Assembly: GCF_042686195.1 (NCBI RefSeq)
Contig: NZ_JBHUOQ010000001.1
Coordinates: 248,001 to 312,000 of the forward strand
Reading direction: 5' to 3'
DNA length: 64,000 nt
DNA from: Corticicoccus populi
GTDB lineage: Bacteria > Bacillota > Bacilli > Staphylococcales > Salinicoccaceae
This document shows, piece by piece, positions 17,392 through 26,029 of the stretch. The notes under the pieces are model-generated. The model worked only from the letters and a program-made list of their open reading frames with translations. It searched no databases and had not been told where the DNA came from. Position numbers and translations under genes: made by a program. The first letter of the stretch is position 1. Each line of letters begins with the position of its first letter.

Positions 17392-17751
17392 ATGGTTCGT
17401 GTGAAAAATGGTTTAACGTCACGTAAAAGACGTAAAAAAGTATTGAAACAAGCAAAAGGATATTTCGGTTCTAAAAGTACTTTATATAGAACAGCTAAAC
17501 AACAGGTTACAAAATCAGGTCAGTATGCATACCGTGACCGTAAAAACAAAAAACGTGAATTCAGAAGATTATGGATCGCACGTATTAACGCTGCAGCACG
17601 TCAGCACGACATCAGCTACAGCCGCTTAATGAACGGTTTAAAATTAGCAGGTATCGATATTAACCGTAAAATGCTTTCTGAAATCGCAATCGCAGACGAT
17701 AAAGCATTCGGTGAGCTTGTAAGCCAGGCGAAAACTGCTTTAAACAAATAA
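17392..17751 (+). CDS. rplT: 50S ribosomal protein L20
   Basis: 119 residues, basic. Starts MVRVKNGLTSRKRRKKVLKQ and carries FRRLWIARINAAARQ and YSRLMNGLKLAGI blocks typical of L20. It is needed for early 50S assembly and is the repressor that acts on the operon leader. AAGGAGG precedes the ATG. Confidence 0.98.
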   Translation: MVRVKNGLTSRKRRKKVLKQAKGYFGSKSTLYRTAKQQVTKSGQYAYRDRKNKKREFRRLWIARINAAARQHDISYSRLMNGLKLAGIDINRKMLSEIAIADDKAFGELVSQAKTALNK

Positions 17752-17767
17752 TTAATATAATATATGG

Positions 17768-17804
17768 ACATCCGGTGAAGTGAATCTCAGCCGGATGTTT
17801 TTTT
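17768..17804 (+). terminator. Terminator after rplT
   Basis: ACATCCGG (17768-17775)/CCGGATGT (17791-17798), 15-nt loop, T-run. Marks the end of the first core block. Confidence 0.85.
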
Positions 17805-17831
17805 ATGCATATCATTTGAAGGAACAGTATA

Positions 17832-17861
17832 TTAGATTATAATATTTTTTTATTCTATAAT
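17832..17861 (+). promoter_or_regulatory. Candidate promoter for the 17896 gene
   Basis: TTAGAT (17832-17837), 18-bp spacer, TATAAT (17856-17861), 21 bp before AGGAGG of the next gene. Confidence 0.5.
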
Positions 17862-17895
17862 AATTGAATGAAGAGATTAACAGGAGGCGATGATT

Positions 17896-18597
17896 GTGAG
17901 CATGGAAAATTTAATGATGAAAGCTCTGTCGATGGATATGATTACAGCGAAAATGTTCAATGAACTGCACACTGCAGTGACAGAAGCATACGGCGAAGAG
18001 AGAGGCCGGCAGCTGATTCAGGACGGTCTTAATGCCTATGGTTTAAAAGATACTGAGGCACTTGCGAAAAAAGCAACTGCTGAAGGTGAGAACCACCGTT
18101 TTTATGACTATCTGCCGAATCATGTAGAAGGTGAAGAACAGTATGCGGATTTAACACCGTTTGCAAGGTTCTCAAAAATGTTTGCACAGATTGCAAAGCA
18201 GGTCGTGGATAATGATGAAGAAAAAGGTGAGGACGTCATCAGAAGTGCCGTTGAACAGTTTGGCTTAAAACGCGGAGAAGGTATCAGACAGCGTGCCAGA
18301 ACAAACGGTCTTGATAATACGTCCGACAATTATTTGAAGAACTATGACATGGCAAGAAGTGAACTGTTTGAAGTGGATACGACACACAAAGAAAACGAAA
18401 TAGAGCAGACATTCACTTACTGTCCGCTCGGCCAGCAGTGGGCTGATGATGACATGGCGAAGTACGGAATTCTATACTGCCAGATGATTGACCCGTCACT
18501 TGCGAAAGGTTATAACGAGAACTTTGAAGTGGTGCATGATGAATATGTACTGAAAGAAGGCCAGTGTCACTTTGAGTTTAAGATGAAGGACAAGTAA
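17896..18597 (+). CDS. ATC-hydrolase-like protein with internal repeat
   Basis: 233 residues. The C-terminal part (YCPLGQQWADDDM, YGILYCQMIDPSLAKGYN, CHFEFKM) resembles the L-2-amino-thiazoline-4-carboxylic acid hydrolase family (PF14196), named for an enzyme opening ATC to S-carbamoyl-cysteine; most members are uncharacterised. The N-terminal half is a tandem duplication: residues about 34-75 (EERG...YGLK...DYLPN) match 108-149 (EEKG...FGLK...NYLKN) with a constant 74-residue offset. The start is GTG 17896, eight bases after AGGAGG; ATG 17890 is too close. Possibly co-transcribed with the glyoxalase-like gene. Substrate unknown. Confidence 0.7.
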   Translation: MSMENLMMKALSMDMITAKMFNELHTAVTEAYGEERGRQLIQDGLNAYGLKDTEALAKKATAEGENHRFYDYLPNHVEGEEQYADLTPFARFSKMFAQIAKQVVDNDEEKGEDVIRSAVEQFGLKRGEGIRQRARTNGLDNTSDNYLKNYDMARSELFEVDTTHKENEIEQTFTYCPLGQQWADDDMAKYGILYCQMIDPSLAKGYNENFEVVHDEYVLKEGQCHFEFKMKDK

Positions 18598-18636
18598 ATA
18601 CAGGATTGACCAATTCACTATTCCGGAGGCATGAAT

Positions 18637-19446
18637 ATGGCATTTCAATTTGACCATCTGGTACATTTTACAGACAGCCCGGAAGATGCCGGGGAACGTT
18701 TAAAAAATATTGGTCTTCATGTGACCACAGGCGGCAGACATGAGGATGGCGGTACGTTTAATACGCTGACGTATTTTGATTTGAGTTATATTGAATTAAT
18801 CGGTGTCTTTGACCGAAAAGCAGCTGAAGCGCCTGCAGAGCCTTACAGCTTGAGAGATACTTTTCAGAAGAATCATTTTAACAACGGCTTTTCAAAGATT
18901 GCATTCCGGTCTGATAATCTGGAAAGAGACCGGGAATATTTTGAGTCTGTCGGACTTGAAGTATACGGGCCGGTGCCTCTCAGCCGTAAGAGACCGGACG
19001 GCAGTGTATTGAGCTGGAAACTCCTTTACATTGGAGACGGTGAACATCATTTAGGTCTGCCGTTTTTTATTGAATGGGAGACGTCTGATGATGATCGGCG
19101 TGCGGATTTAATCAGCCGCGGGAATATTAAAATGCATGACAAAGGAGACCCTGCGTTTGATTCAGTCGGCATGGTGGTTAAAGATGCCGCTGAAACATTG
19201 AAAAAATGGTCCCGCTATTTTAATCTTGAAGCAGACGATGAGATATTCAAAGATGAGTATTTAAATGCGGAAGGTCACCGTTTGAAACTTGACGGCGGCG
19301 ATATTATATTTTACCGTCCTGCCGGTGAAGGAATCGCTGCAGATATACTGGAAGAGAACGGGGAGACGCCGTTCATTGTGAATATTGAAGCTTCCGGTGA
19401 AAAAGGTCAGTATGAAGTGAAGAATGGTATATATCGATTCGTATAG
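18637..19446 (+). CDS. Glyoxalase-like (VOC fold) protein
   Basis: 269 residues. It begins AFQFDHLVHFT, the typical beta strand and metal-ligand His of the vicinal oxygen chelate fold; a second module (residues about 85-150) carries FSKIAFRSDNLERDREYF. This fits the Glyoxalase_3/YraM-like group. Reaction unknown; such proteins are dioxygenases, isomerases or resistance proteins. ATG 18637 has the right distance to GGAGG (18625-18629), whereas ATG 18631 is only one base away. 39 bp after the preceding gene and closed by a terminator at 19453. Confidence 0.7.
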   Translation: MAFQFDHLVHFTDSPEDAGERLKNIGLHVTTGGRHEDGGTFNTLTYFDLSYIELIGVFDRKAAEAPAEPYSLRDTFQKNHFNNGFSKIAFRSDNLERDREYFESVGLEVYGPVPLSRKRPDGSVLSWKLLYIGDGEHHLGLPFFIEWETSDDDRRADLISRGNIKMHDKGDPAFDSVGMVVKDAAETLKKWSRYFNLEADDEIFKDEYLNAEGHRLKLDGGDIIFYRPAGEGIAADILEENGETPFIVNIEASGEKGQYEVKNGIYRFV

Positions 19447-19452
19447 TGTTTG

Positions 19453-19487
19453 AAAAACCGGCAGATCTCAATCCGCCGGTTTTTTTG
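19453..19487 (+). terminator. Terminator after the glyoxalase-like gene
   Basis: AAAAACCGGC (19453-19462)/GCCGGTTTTT (19475-19484), 12-nt loop, T-run to 19487. Confidence 0.88.
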
Positions 19488-19536
19488 TGTATGATAATGT
19501 TATGATAAGAATATTATAATTGACGGAGGCGTTTAA

Positions 19537-20520
19537 ATGAGAATCGCAACAATTGGAACGGGAAGAATCGTACACGAATTTTTAGATGCTGTTGAAATGA
19601 TTGACGGCACTGAATGTACCGCAGTTTACTCAAGAACAAAAGAAACTGCACAGACACTTGCAGAAAAGTATCAAGTGGATACTATATACACAGATTTAAC
19701 AGAAATGTTCAGTGCTCCGGATATTGACGCGGTCTATATTGCATCACCGAACAGTCTGCATTTTAAGCAGTCATATGATGCACTGAGTCACGGGAAACAT
19801 GTGATTTGTGAAAAGCCGTTCACAACAACTGTGGAGGAAACCGAACAACTGACAGCACTTGCGAAAAAGAAATCCCTGCTGCTTTTTGAAGCGATTAAAA
19901 ATATTCATCTGCCGAATTATCAGCTGATCAGCGAACATATTGAGCGTATCGGTGATATTAAGTTTGTGCAGTGTAACTACAGTAAGTATTCAAGCCGCTA
20001 TGATGCATTAAAAAACGGGGAGACGCCGAACGTGTTTAACCTGGAGTTTGCCGGGGGCGCACTTGCCGACTTAAATATTTATAATCTGCATTTCATTATC
20101 CGTCTTCTCGGTGAGCCGGAAAGTATTGAATATACAGCAAATAAACACCCGAACGGCATAGATACTTCCGGCATCGCAGTGATGAAATATCCTGATTTTA
20201 TCGCTGAATGTGTTGCAGGGAAAGATGCGAGAAGTTTAAATTTCTCTATTATTCAAGGAGAAAAAGGCTACATCAGTGTTAAAAATGGTGCCAACGGCTG
20301 TGATGAAATTACAGTGGATATTGAGGGGAAAGCCTATCATTTAAATAATCAGACAGTAGACAATCATCTTTACTATGAAACGAAAGTATTTTCAGAAATA
20401 TTTAAAGACAATGACCTTGAGAGATGTTATGCAATGCTTGAACATTCACATTCTGTAATGAATGCTTATGAAACTGCGAGAAAATCAGCGGATATTATTT
20501 TCCCGTCAGATGAAGCGTGA
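19537..20520 (+). CDS. Gfo/Idh/MocA-family oxidoreductase
   Basis: 327 residues. Rossmann motif IGTGRIVHEFL at the N-terminus and the family signature HVICEKPF around residue 90, with the catalytic Lys in EKP. NAD(P)-dependent dehydrogenases of this family act on sugars, inositols or amino sugars; the substrate cannot be read from the sequence. A GGAGG site precedes the ATG. It overlaps the preamble of the next gene, so the two oxidoreductases are probably one transcript. Confidence 0.87.
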   Translation: MRIATIGTGRIVHEFLDAVEMIDGTECTAVYSRTKETAQTLAEKYQVDTIYTDLTEMFSAPDIDAVYIASPNSLHFKQSYDALSHGKHVICEKPFTTTVEETEQLTALAKKKSLLLFEAIKNIHLPNYQLISEHIERIGDIKFVQCNYSKYSSRYDALKNGETPNVFNLEFAGGALADLNIYNLHFIIRLLGEPESIEYTANKHPNGIDTSGIAVMKYPDFIAECVAGKDARSLNFSIIQGEKGYISVKNGANGCDEITVDIEGKAYHLNNQTVDNHLYYETKVFSEIFKDNDLERCYAMLEHSHSVMNAYETARKSADIIFPSDEA

Positions 20521-20534
20521 CAGGGGGAAGTTTT

Positions 20535-21521
20535 GTGAATAAAGACAGCATTGTATTTAATGAGTTCGGCCGTCCGGCAGATGTATTATCACTTGAAAAG
20601 ATGCCTTTGACTGTACCAAAGAAAGATGAAATTGTTGTGAAAATACACCTCAGTCCCATCAACCCGTCCGACTTGATTCCTGTAAGCGGTGCATACCGTC
20701 ACAGGATCGAGCTGCCCGGAGTCCCGGGCTATGAAGGCATTGGTATCGTCACTCAGACGGGGGACGGTGTGCCGGATGCACTTTTAGGACGCCGCGTGCT
20801 GCCGCTCAGAGGGGAAGGGACGTGGCAGACATTTGTCACAACCAAGGCAGCACATGCAGTCCTGGTACCGGATGACATTGATGATGTCACAGCTGCCTGC
20901 ATGTATATTAATCCTGTTACAGCCTGGGTGATATGTACGGAGACGTTAAAACTTTCAGAAGGTGATGTGCTGGCAGTCAATGCATGCAGTTCATTTATCG
21001 GGCGGATTTTTGCACAGCTCAGTAGAATTTTAAAATTTACACTGATCGCACTTGTCAGGGATGACAAATATAAAGAGACGTTAACATCCCTCGGTGCGTC
21101 ATATGTTCTCAATACTTCAACAGAAAATGTGAATGAAACCATTTGTGAAGTGACAAATAGAAGTGGAGCCGATGCGGTCATTGACTGCGTCGGTGGAGAG
21201 GATGGCACGGAACTCGCATTTTCATTAAAACCGGACGGCCGTTTTCTGTCTCTCGGTCTTTTGTCCGGACATCAGGTGGACTGGCAGAGACTGTACAGTG
21301 AAGGAATTGAGGTGTCTTTATTCCACTTACGCCACTGGAATAAAGATATCACAGTGGAAAAATGGCAGCGTACTTTTAAAATATTGATTTCACTGGTAAG
21401 TGAGGGCAAGCTGGATTTGAAAAATACGGATAAAATATTTGATGCAGCAGAAGTGTCACAGGTACTGCAGTATATTGAAAAGAGGGAGAATAGAGGTAAA
21501 GTGTTTTTATCCTTTTCGTGA
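20535..21521 (+). CDS. Medium-chain dehydrogenase/reductase (quinone or enoyl reductase type)
   Basis: 328 residues. NPSDLIPVSGAYRHR, PGVPGYEGIGIV and PVTAWVICTETLKL follow the MDR superfamily plan, closest in style to 2-enoyl thioester reductase/quinone reductase members that lack zinc; I see no catalytic or structural zinc Cys cluster. NADPH-dependent reduction of an unsaturated carbonyl compound is plausible. The start is GTG 20535, preceded by AGGGGGAAG; the in-frame GTG at 20517 overlaps the previous stop and has no ribosome binding site. Confidence 0.75.
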   Translation: MNKDSIVFNEFGRPADVLSLEKMPLTVPKKDEIVVKIHLSPINPSDLIPVSGAYRHRIELPGVPGYEGIGIVTQTGDGVPDALLGRRVLPLRGEGTWQTFVTTKAAHAVLVPDDIDDVTAACMYINPVTAWVICTETLKLSEGDVLAVNACSSFIGRIFAQLSRILKFTLIALVRDDKYKETLTSLGASYVLNTSTENVNETICEVTNRSGADAVIDCVGGEDGTELAFSLKPDGRFLSLGLLSGHQVDWQRLYSEGIEVSLFHLRHWNKDITVEKWQRTFKILISLVSEGKLDLKNTDKIFDAAEVSQVLQYIEKRENRGKVFLSFS

Positions 21522-21525
21522 AAAT

Positions 21526-21549
21526 GCCTCAAACCGGACGGTCTGAGGC
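21526..21549. terminator. Convergent hairpin between MDR gene and FNR-type reductase
   Basis: GCCTCA (21526-21531)/TGAGGC (21544-21549) with an inner ACCG/GGT pairing. T-runs on either side are short, so a modest bidirectional terminator. Confidence 0.5.
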
Positions 21550-21556
21550 GGGGTGT

Positions 21557-22252
21557 TTATTTGTAACCATAGAAGACATCTTTTTTAATATGCTTCTTTT
21601 TAATCCCTTTTGATATAAGCTGTGTGAATGTTGATGTCACAAATTGATCCGGACCTGCTACAAGGTATCTGGCGGAACCATCATCTGATATATACTGATC
21701 CAGTTCGCTGAATCTATCATATGTTTTTATATGGAGCGTGACAAAGCCGTCTTTTTCGTATGATTCAAGTTCGTCTTTAAAAAGCGGTTCTTCATCATCC
21801 GTGAAATAAATAAGTGTGATTTTTGACGGCACTTTATTAAAAGCGGCACTTTTTATCATTGCTCTGAACGGTGTGATGCCCATACCGCCGGCAATAAAAA
21901 TCTGCCCGGTAGCAGGTGTTTCATTGAATGTGCCGATTGGTCCCTTCAGTGAAAGTGAATGATTCACATTCAAGTTCATCAACGCCCGCTTATAGGGGCT
22001 CGGCTTACTGCCGACTCTTGTTGTAATACTGAGAGTATCTTCATCCGGTGAAGATGAGATGGTAAAAGGTTTTGTTTTGTTCTTGAGTACTTCATGATTA
22101 ATTTTGAATAAGCCGTACTGTCCTGCTTCATAGGAAAAATCTGCAGGCTTTTCAAAATGAAAAGTATGTATATCCTCTGTTTCCTGTGTCCTGTATTTGA
22201 ATGGCAGCGAATAGTTTGTGAACATCGCCATTGAGTCTCGGAAAAATCCCAT
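21557..22252 (-). CDS. FAD/NAD(P)-binding ferredoxin-reductase-type oxidoreductase
   Basis: 231 residues. KPFTISS near residue 61 is the FAD-binding R/K-x-Y/F-[ST] motif, GPIGTF binds the phosphates, GGMGITPFRAM near residue 120 is the NAD(P) motif, and the chain ends VFYGYK, with an aromatic near the C-terminus as in this family. It moves electrons between NAD(P)H and a partner; there is no iron-sulfur domain in the chain. Start ATG has GAGGAC upstream on the minus strand. Single-gene unit. Confidence 0.83.
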   Translation of the reverse strand: MGFFRDSMAMFTNYSLPFKYRTQETEDIHTFHFEKPADFSYEAGQYGLFKINHEVLKNKTKPFTISSSPDEDTLSITTRVGSKPSPYKRALMNLNVNHSLSLKGPIGTFNETPATGQIFIAGGMGITPFRAMIKSAAFNKVPSKITLIYFTDDEEPLFKDELESYEKDGFVTLHIKTYDRFSELDQYISDDGSARYLVAGPDQFVTSTFTQLISKGIKKKHIKKDVFYGYK

Positions 22253-22376
22253 AGGTGTGTCCTCGTTTCTTTAAGTAGTTTGTTGTTTTATTATAAACTG
22301 AGGCAGCTGTGAGAGTAAACAGTCAGGGGTAAAGAGTTATCAGTTACGTGAATTTTAAAGCAGAAAGAGTGTAAAT

Positions 22377-23576
22377 ATGGAAATTGAGAATAACCAGACT
22401 AAAATAAAATACGGTATTATCGCGCTGTTGGGTATGCTGACAGCAATCGGCCCATTGTCTTTGGACATGTATCTGCCGGCACTGCCTGTGATATCCGGTG
22501 ATATGGAAACATCGGCATCGCTCGTCCAGGCAAGTCTGACGTCATGCCTCATCGGACTCGCGCTCGGGCAGTTGATGTTCGGACCGCTCAGTGATATACA
22601 GGGCAGAAAGCGTCCGCTTTTGATTACGCTTTTAATATACGCAGTCATTTCAGTACTGTGTGCATTTCAGACGAATGTATGGATATTTATCATTCTTCGT
22701 TTTATACAGGGTTTCACCGGCGCTGCGGGTATTGTCATTGCCCGTGCAGTTGTCCGTGATATGTATGCGGGTGTCGATTTGACGAAGGCATTTGCATTTC
22801 TTGCCCTTATTAACGGTGCAGCACCTATACTCGCCCCGGTATCAGGCGGTTTTGTTTTAAGCTTCGGATCATGGAAATGGGTATTTATCATTATTGGATT
22901 GATTGGATTTACATTATTTACTGCTGTTTTATTATGGATGAAAGAATCTCTGCCGGAGTCAGAACGTTCAAAAGGCGGTATTTTTCAGGTGGTACAGACT
23001 TTCGGCAGCCTGCTGAAGGATAAAGTATTCATGGGGATTGCTCTCACTCAGGCACTTGTGATGTCGGCGATGTTTGCGTATATCGCAGGTTCACCATTTG
23101 TCCTTCAGAACATTTATGAAGTCAGTCCGCAGCAGTTTTCTTTAATTTTCGCCTTAAACGGAGTGGGGATTATCATCTCCGCCCAGCTTGCCGGCAGATT
23201 GTCCGCGCGTTTCAGTGCGATGCGTATATTAAACACAGGCGTGCTGATTTCGTTTACGGGGAGTGTACTCGTTTTAACGGCTGTCTTAATTGACGGGCCG
23301 CTCTTCTTTATGATTATTTCTTTATTCTTAGTTGTGGCAAGTGTCGGAATGGTATCCACATCATCCCTGTCACTCGGCATGCAGAATCAGAAAAAATCCG
23401 CAGGCAGCGCTGCGGCATTTCTCGGACTGCTTCCGTTTATCGGAGGGGCGGTGGTTTCACCGATTGTCGGCATTAGAGGGGAATTTGTTTCCTGGCCGAT
23501 GGGAGTTGTAATTATGAGTTGTAGTTTTTTTGCATTAATTATATTTTTATCATGGGTTAAAAAACCGGCTACATGA
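22377..23576 (+). CDS. Bcr/CflA-family MFS multidrug exporter
   Basis: 399 residues, about 12 membrane helices. MYLPALPVISGDM after the first helix and FGPLSDIQGRKRPLL (loop 2-3) are Bcr/CflA signatures, with RFIQGFTGAAGIVIARAVVRD following. Proton-driven export of drugs such as bicyclomycin or chloramphenicol is the family role; substrate unproven. The ribosome binding site is weak (GAAAGAG). Its last 8 bases overlap the convergent metal-hydrolase gene. Confidence 0.87.
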   Translation: MEIENNQTKIKYGIIALLGMLTAIGPLSLDMYLPALPVISGDMETSASLVQASLTSCLIGLALGQLMFGPLSDIQGRKRPLLITLLIYAVISVLCAFQTNVWIFIILRFIQGFTGAAGIVIARAVVRDMYAGVDLTKAFAFLALINGAAPILAPVSGGFVLSFGSWKWVFIIIGLIGFTLFTAVLLWMKESLPESERSKGGIFQVVQTFGSLLKDKVFMGIALTQALVMSAMFAYIAGSPFVLQNIYEVSPQQFSLIFALNGVGIIISAQLAGRLSARFSAMRILNTGVLISFTGSVLVLTAVLIDGPLFFMIISLFLVVASVGMVSTSSLSLGMQNQKKSAGSAAAFLGLLPFIGGAVVSPIVGIRGEFVSWPMGVVIMSCSFFALIIFLSWVKKPAT

Positions 23577-24051
23577 TGTAATACCCAAGCAGGTGATAAC
23601 CATAATAAAATGAGATCAGTGTGAGCACGCTGAAAATTAAATTCTCGGTTTTGCTCCCTGTTCTTGTTGTTACCGGAAACCGGACTTTAAAAGAGACGGG
23701 AAAGAAAAGCTGAATGCCGCTTTTTGTACCCATATCAAGTATGTAATGACTAATCATTCCGACGATAAGACCTGCCTTGATAGTGTCATCGGGAAAGAAA
23801 GTGTCCATTAAAAAGGCAACAGCCGCTAGGAATAACAGGCTGTGTGTAAACGAACGGTGCCCGAATATCAGATTGATGATTCTTGATAATAAAGGCATCC
23901 GTCTGCCGACCTTACTGCCGCTGTGACAGATATCAGGTATAAGTGCCCCGACAACCCCGGCGACGGTGGTAATGACCGGATCTGTTCCTAAGAAGTGTGA
24001 GTAAGCGAGACCGGCAGCAATACCGCCGATAATATGTGTTTTACCAGTCAT
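23569..24051 (-). CDS. YdjM/DUF457-type membrane-bound metal-dependent hydrolase
   Basis: 160 residues with four or five hydrophobic segments. MTGKTHIIGG at the N-terminus, PDICHSGSKVGRRMP, GHRSFTHSLLF and ISHYILDMGTKSGIQLFFPV contain the His/Asp residues conserved in the YdjM/YbcI family of predicted integral membrane hydrolases. No verified substrate. AAGGAGG precedes the ATG on the minus strand. Convergent with, and overlapping by 8 bases, the Bcr-type exporter. Confidence 0.82.
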   Translation of the reverse strand: MTGKTHIIGGIAAGLAYSHFLGTDPVITTVAGVVGALIPDICHSGSKVGRRMPLLSRIINLIFGHRSFTHSLLFLAAVAFLMDTFFPDDTIKAGLIVGMISHYILDMGTKSGIQLFFPVSFKVRFPVTTRTGSKTENLIFSVLTLISFYYGYHLLGYYIM

Positions 24052-24302
24052 GATGTAACCTCCTTGAAAAGACCTTGATTTTAGTGGATCTTAACTAATT
24101 TATTTTACCATTTTTCAGTTGGAAATTGAATAATTATTTCATTTTAAAAATAATTTATCCGACATTATAGAAATAATCAGTACGGTTTCTGTTTTTAGGG
24201 TCGGTTTAGTATGTAAAGGGGATGTTCAAGATTTTTAATGGGTTGAAAAGAGGTTTACCAACTAGATTCAATTTTATGAATGGTGTTGAAAGTAATAAAG
24301 AG
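24052..24302. other. Intergenic stretch, no convincing gene
   Basis: An AT-rich 250-bp gap upstream of the minus-strand hydrolase gene, whose promoter should lie here. A 33-codon frame on the + strand (24222-24323) begins directly at an AAAGGGG with no spacer and ends inside a terminator; I do not call it. Confidence 0.4.
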
Positions 24303-24338
24303 AAGAAGCAGGCATTCAAATGAATGTCTGCTTCTTTG
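24303..24338. terminator. Strong bidirectional terminator after the DHA2 exporter
   Basis: 16-bp stem with one G-U pair between 24303-24318 and 24321-24336, two-base loop, TTT on the + side and a T-rich flank on the minus side. Confidence 0.8.
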
Positions 24339-24350
24339 TTAGTTGAATCA

Positions 24351-25724
24351 TCAAGTTCTTCCTTTTTTAAAGTAAAGGGAGAGAAGAATCGAAAATGATG
24401 AGATAATAATCATTAATATAAATGCACGGTGCATACCGTTGAGCATTGCTGTTTGTTCAGGCAGGTTTGATGCTTCCATTGTCATTGTAATAATTGTTGT
24501 AAATAATATTACACCGAGCGCCAGTGAAAACTGCCTCATAATGTTAACGAGTGCGGAAGCATCCAGCACGTCTTTCCCGTCCACTGAGTTCATCGCAACT
24601 GTCTGGAAAGTCATAATCGTTAAGCCGAACCCTGCCATAAATAAGCAGAAATATGCTGTGATAATTAAGGGCGGTGTATGAAGTTCGACGGTCCATAGTA
24701 ATACCAGTGCAGCTGTTGACATCACAAGACCCGGTATAATCACGCGTTTTGGCCCGAATGCGTCATAAAGTTTTCCGGCAATGTAAGTCATAATAATGAG
24801 AACAACAGTACCCGGCACAAGAATCATTCCGGATACAAATACGGATGTTTCGAGCACATCCTGTGCGAGCATTGGAATAATGGTTTCAACAGAGAGCAGC
24901 AGCATAATATTTAGGAATAACAGCACAGTTCCAAGAGTGAAAATCGGATTTAAAAGCAGTCTCAAGTTTAAAATAGGCTGTGTTTCCTTTAATTGACGGA
25001 TAAAGAATACTGCAAGGCTGATCATTCCAATCAAAAGCGGCAGGACAGTATAAAGATGTGTAAAGCCGTATACACTGATGTTGCTGATACCGAGTGTAAA
25101 GCTGAAAAACCCGATACTGCCGACAATTAATGAAGACAATTTAAGTGAAACGTTCTTCCTTTCAAAGACATCCTTCATAAAAAAGACCGCCATGATTAAT
25201 GCAATAACGGATAATGGAATCAACATTAAATAAAGGGCACGCCAGCCGGCGAAGTCTATGATGATTCCGGCAATCGGCGGGGCACTGGCAGGTGCGACGT
25301 TTACGACGACACCCAGCAGTCCCATCGCAGATCCCCGCCGTTCTCTCGGATATACGCTGATGATGACAGTCTGTACAAGGGACAGCATAATCGCAGCACC
25401 GACTGCCTGAACGACTCTTGAGATAATCAGGATAAGAAAAGTCGGTGCAGTGTAACCGATGATACTCCCAATGATAAAAGATGAAATCGAGAATATCACC
25501 AGAGCTTTTGAAGTGTATGTATTTGAAAGGTAACTTGTTGTCGGCAGAATTACAATCGTTGTAATCAGAAATATGGTCGTCAGCCACTGGACTTGAGTCG
25601 CAGTGATATCAAACTCTCTCATGATTGTCGGATATGCTGTGATGAGTAAAAACTGGTTGAATGAAAAAACAAAAGATGTAAACAGTACAACAGATACAAT
25701 TTTACGTCTCTCATTTGCTGTCAT
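24351..25724 (-). CDS. MFS exporter, DHA2 (EmrB/QacA-like) type
   Basis: 457 residues and about 14 hydrophobic helices, the DHA2 plan. ITATQVQWLTTIFLIT in helix 2 region, a modified motif A (TSYLSNTYTSKALV) and motif C-like GVVVNVAPASAPPIAGIII fit EmrB/QacA/LmrB drug-proton antiporters. The start ATG at 25724 is chosen because AAAGGCGG lies 7-8 bases before it; the longer frame to 25745 starts before the ribosome binding site. Its leader contains a perfect 15-bp hairpin (25747-25780), probably regulatory. Confidence 0.85.
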   Translation of the reverse strand: MTANERRKIVSVVLFTSFVFSFNQFLLITAYPTIMREFDITATQVQWLTTIFLITTIVILPTTSYLSNTYTSKALVIFSISSFIIGSIIGYTAPTFLILIISRVVQAVGAAIMLSLVQTVIISVYPRERRGSAMGLLGVVVNVAPASAPPIAGIIIDFAGWRALYLMLIPLSVIALIMAVFFMKDVFERKNVSLKLSSLIVGSIGFFSFTLGISNISVYGFTHLYTVLPLLIGMISLAVFFIRQLKETQPILNLRLLLNPIFTLGTVLLFLNIMLLLSVETIIPMLAQDVLETSVFVSGMILVPGTVVLIIMTYIAGKLYDAFGPKRVIIPGLVMSTAALVLLWTVELHTPPLIITAYFCLFMAGFGLTIMTFQTVAMNSVDGKDVLDASALVNIMRQFSLALGVILFTTIITMTMEASNLPEQTAMLNGMHRAFILMIIISSFSILLSLYFKKGRT

Positions 25725-25746
25725 GTATATTCCGCCTTTCCACAAA

Positions 25747-25780
25747 TTAAAACGTCACTAGAAGACTAGTGACGTTTTAA
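25747..25780 (-). promoter_or_regulatory. Perfect 15-bp inverted repeat in exporter leader
   Basis: Arms 25747-25761 and 25766-25780 (core AACGTCACTAG/CTAGTGACGTT) are perfectly complementary around AAGA. It lies between the minus-strand promoter and the exporter's ribosome binding site. Likely an operator for a TetR/MarR-type repressor, or an mRNA hairpin controlling translation; T-runs are only four bases. Confidence 0.65.
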
Positions 25781-25828
25781 TATTGAATGATAAATAGTGT
25801 GACATAAAATAATCATAGTATTAATCTG

Positions 25829-25856
25829 ATTATAGCATTCTTCACCGTATTTACAA
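25829..25856 (-). promoter_or_regulatory. Promoter of the DHA2 exporter
   Basis: On the minus strand TTGTAA (25856-25851), 16-bp spacer, TGCTATAAT extended -10 (hexamer 25834-25829). Confidence 0.7.
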
Positions 25857-25916
25857 TGCGTCTGCCGTCTGTAAATAAAATGTAATTTCACTACTTAAAG
25901 GGAAGTGTCAAAAAAA

Positions 25917-25962
25917 GTTTTGAAATTTAACTCAAAACAAAATATAATATAAATATTATATT
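25917..25962 (+). promoter_or_regulatory. Promoter and operator for the ald-like gene
   Basis: TTGAAA (25920-25925), 17-bp spacer, TATAAT (25943-25948). An inverted repeat GTTTTGA (25917-25923)/TCAAAAC (25932-25938) covers the -35 and spacer, and a 22-bp AT palindrome (25941-25962) covers the -10. A regulator binding either would block or alter initiation. Confidence 0.7.
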
Positions 25963-26029
25963 ATTTTAATGATTTCATAATTTCAGATATTTTAAAGTAT
26001 ATATGATTCAAAATTTTGGAGGAAGATTT

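Noticed and set aside
24222..24323. A 33-codon basic peptide frame on the + strand
   Set aside because: AAAGGGG directly abuts the ATG with no spacer, no promoter is convincing, and the stop lies inside a terminator hairpin.
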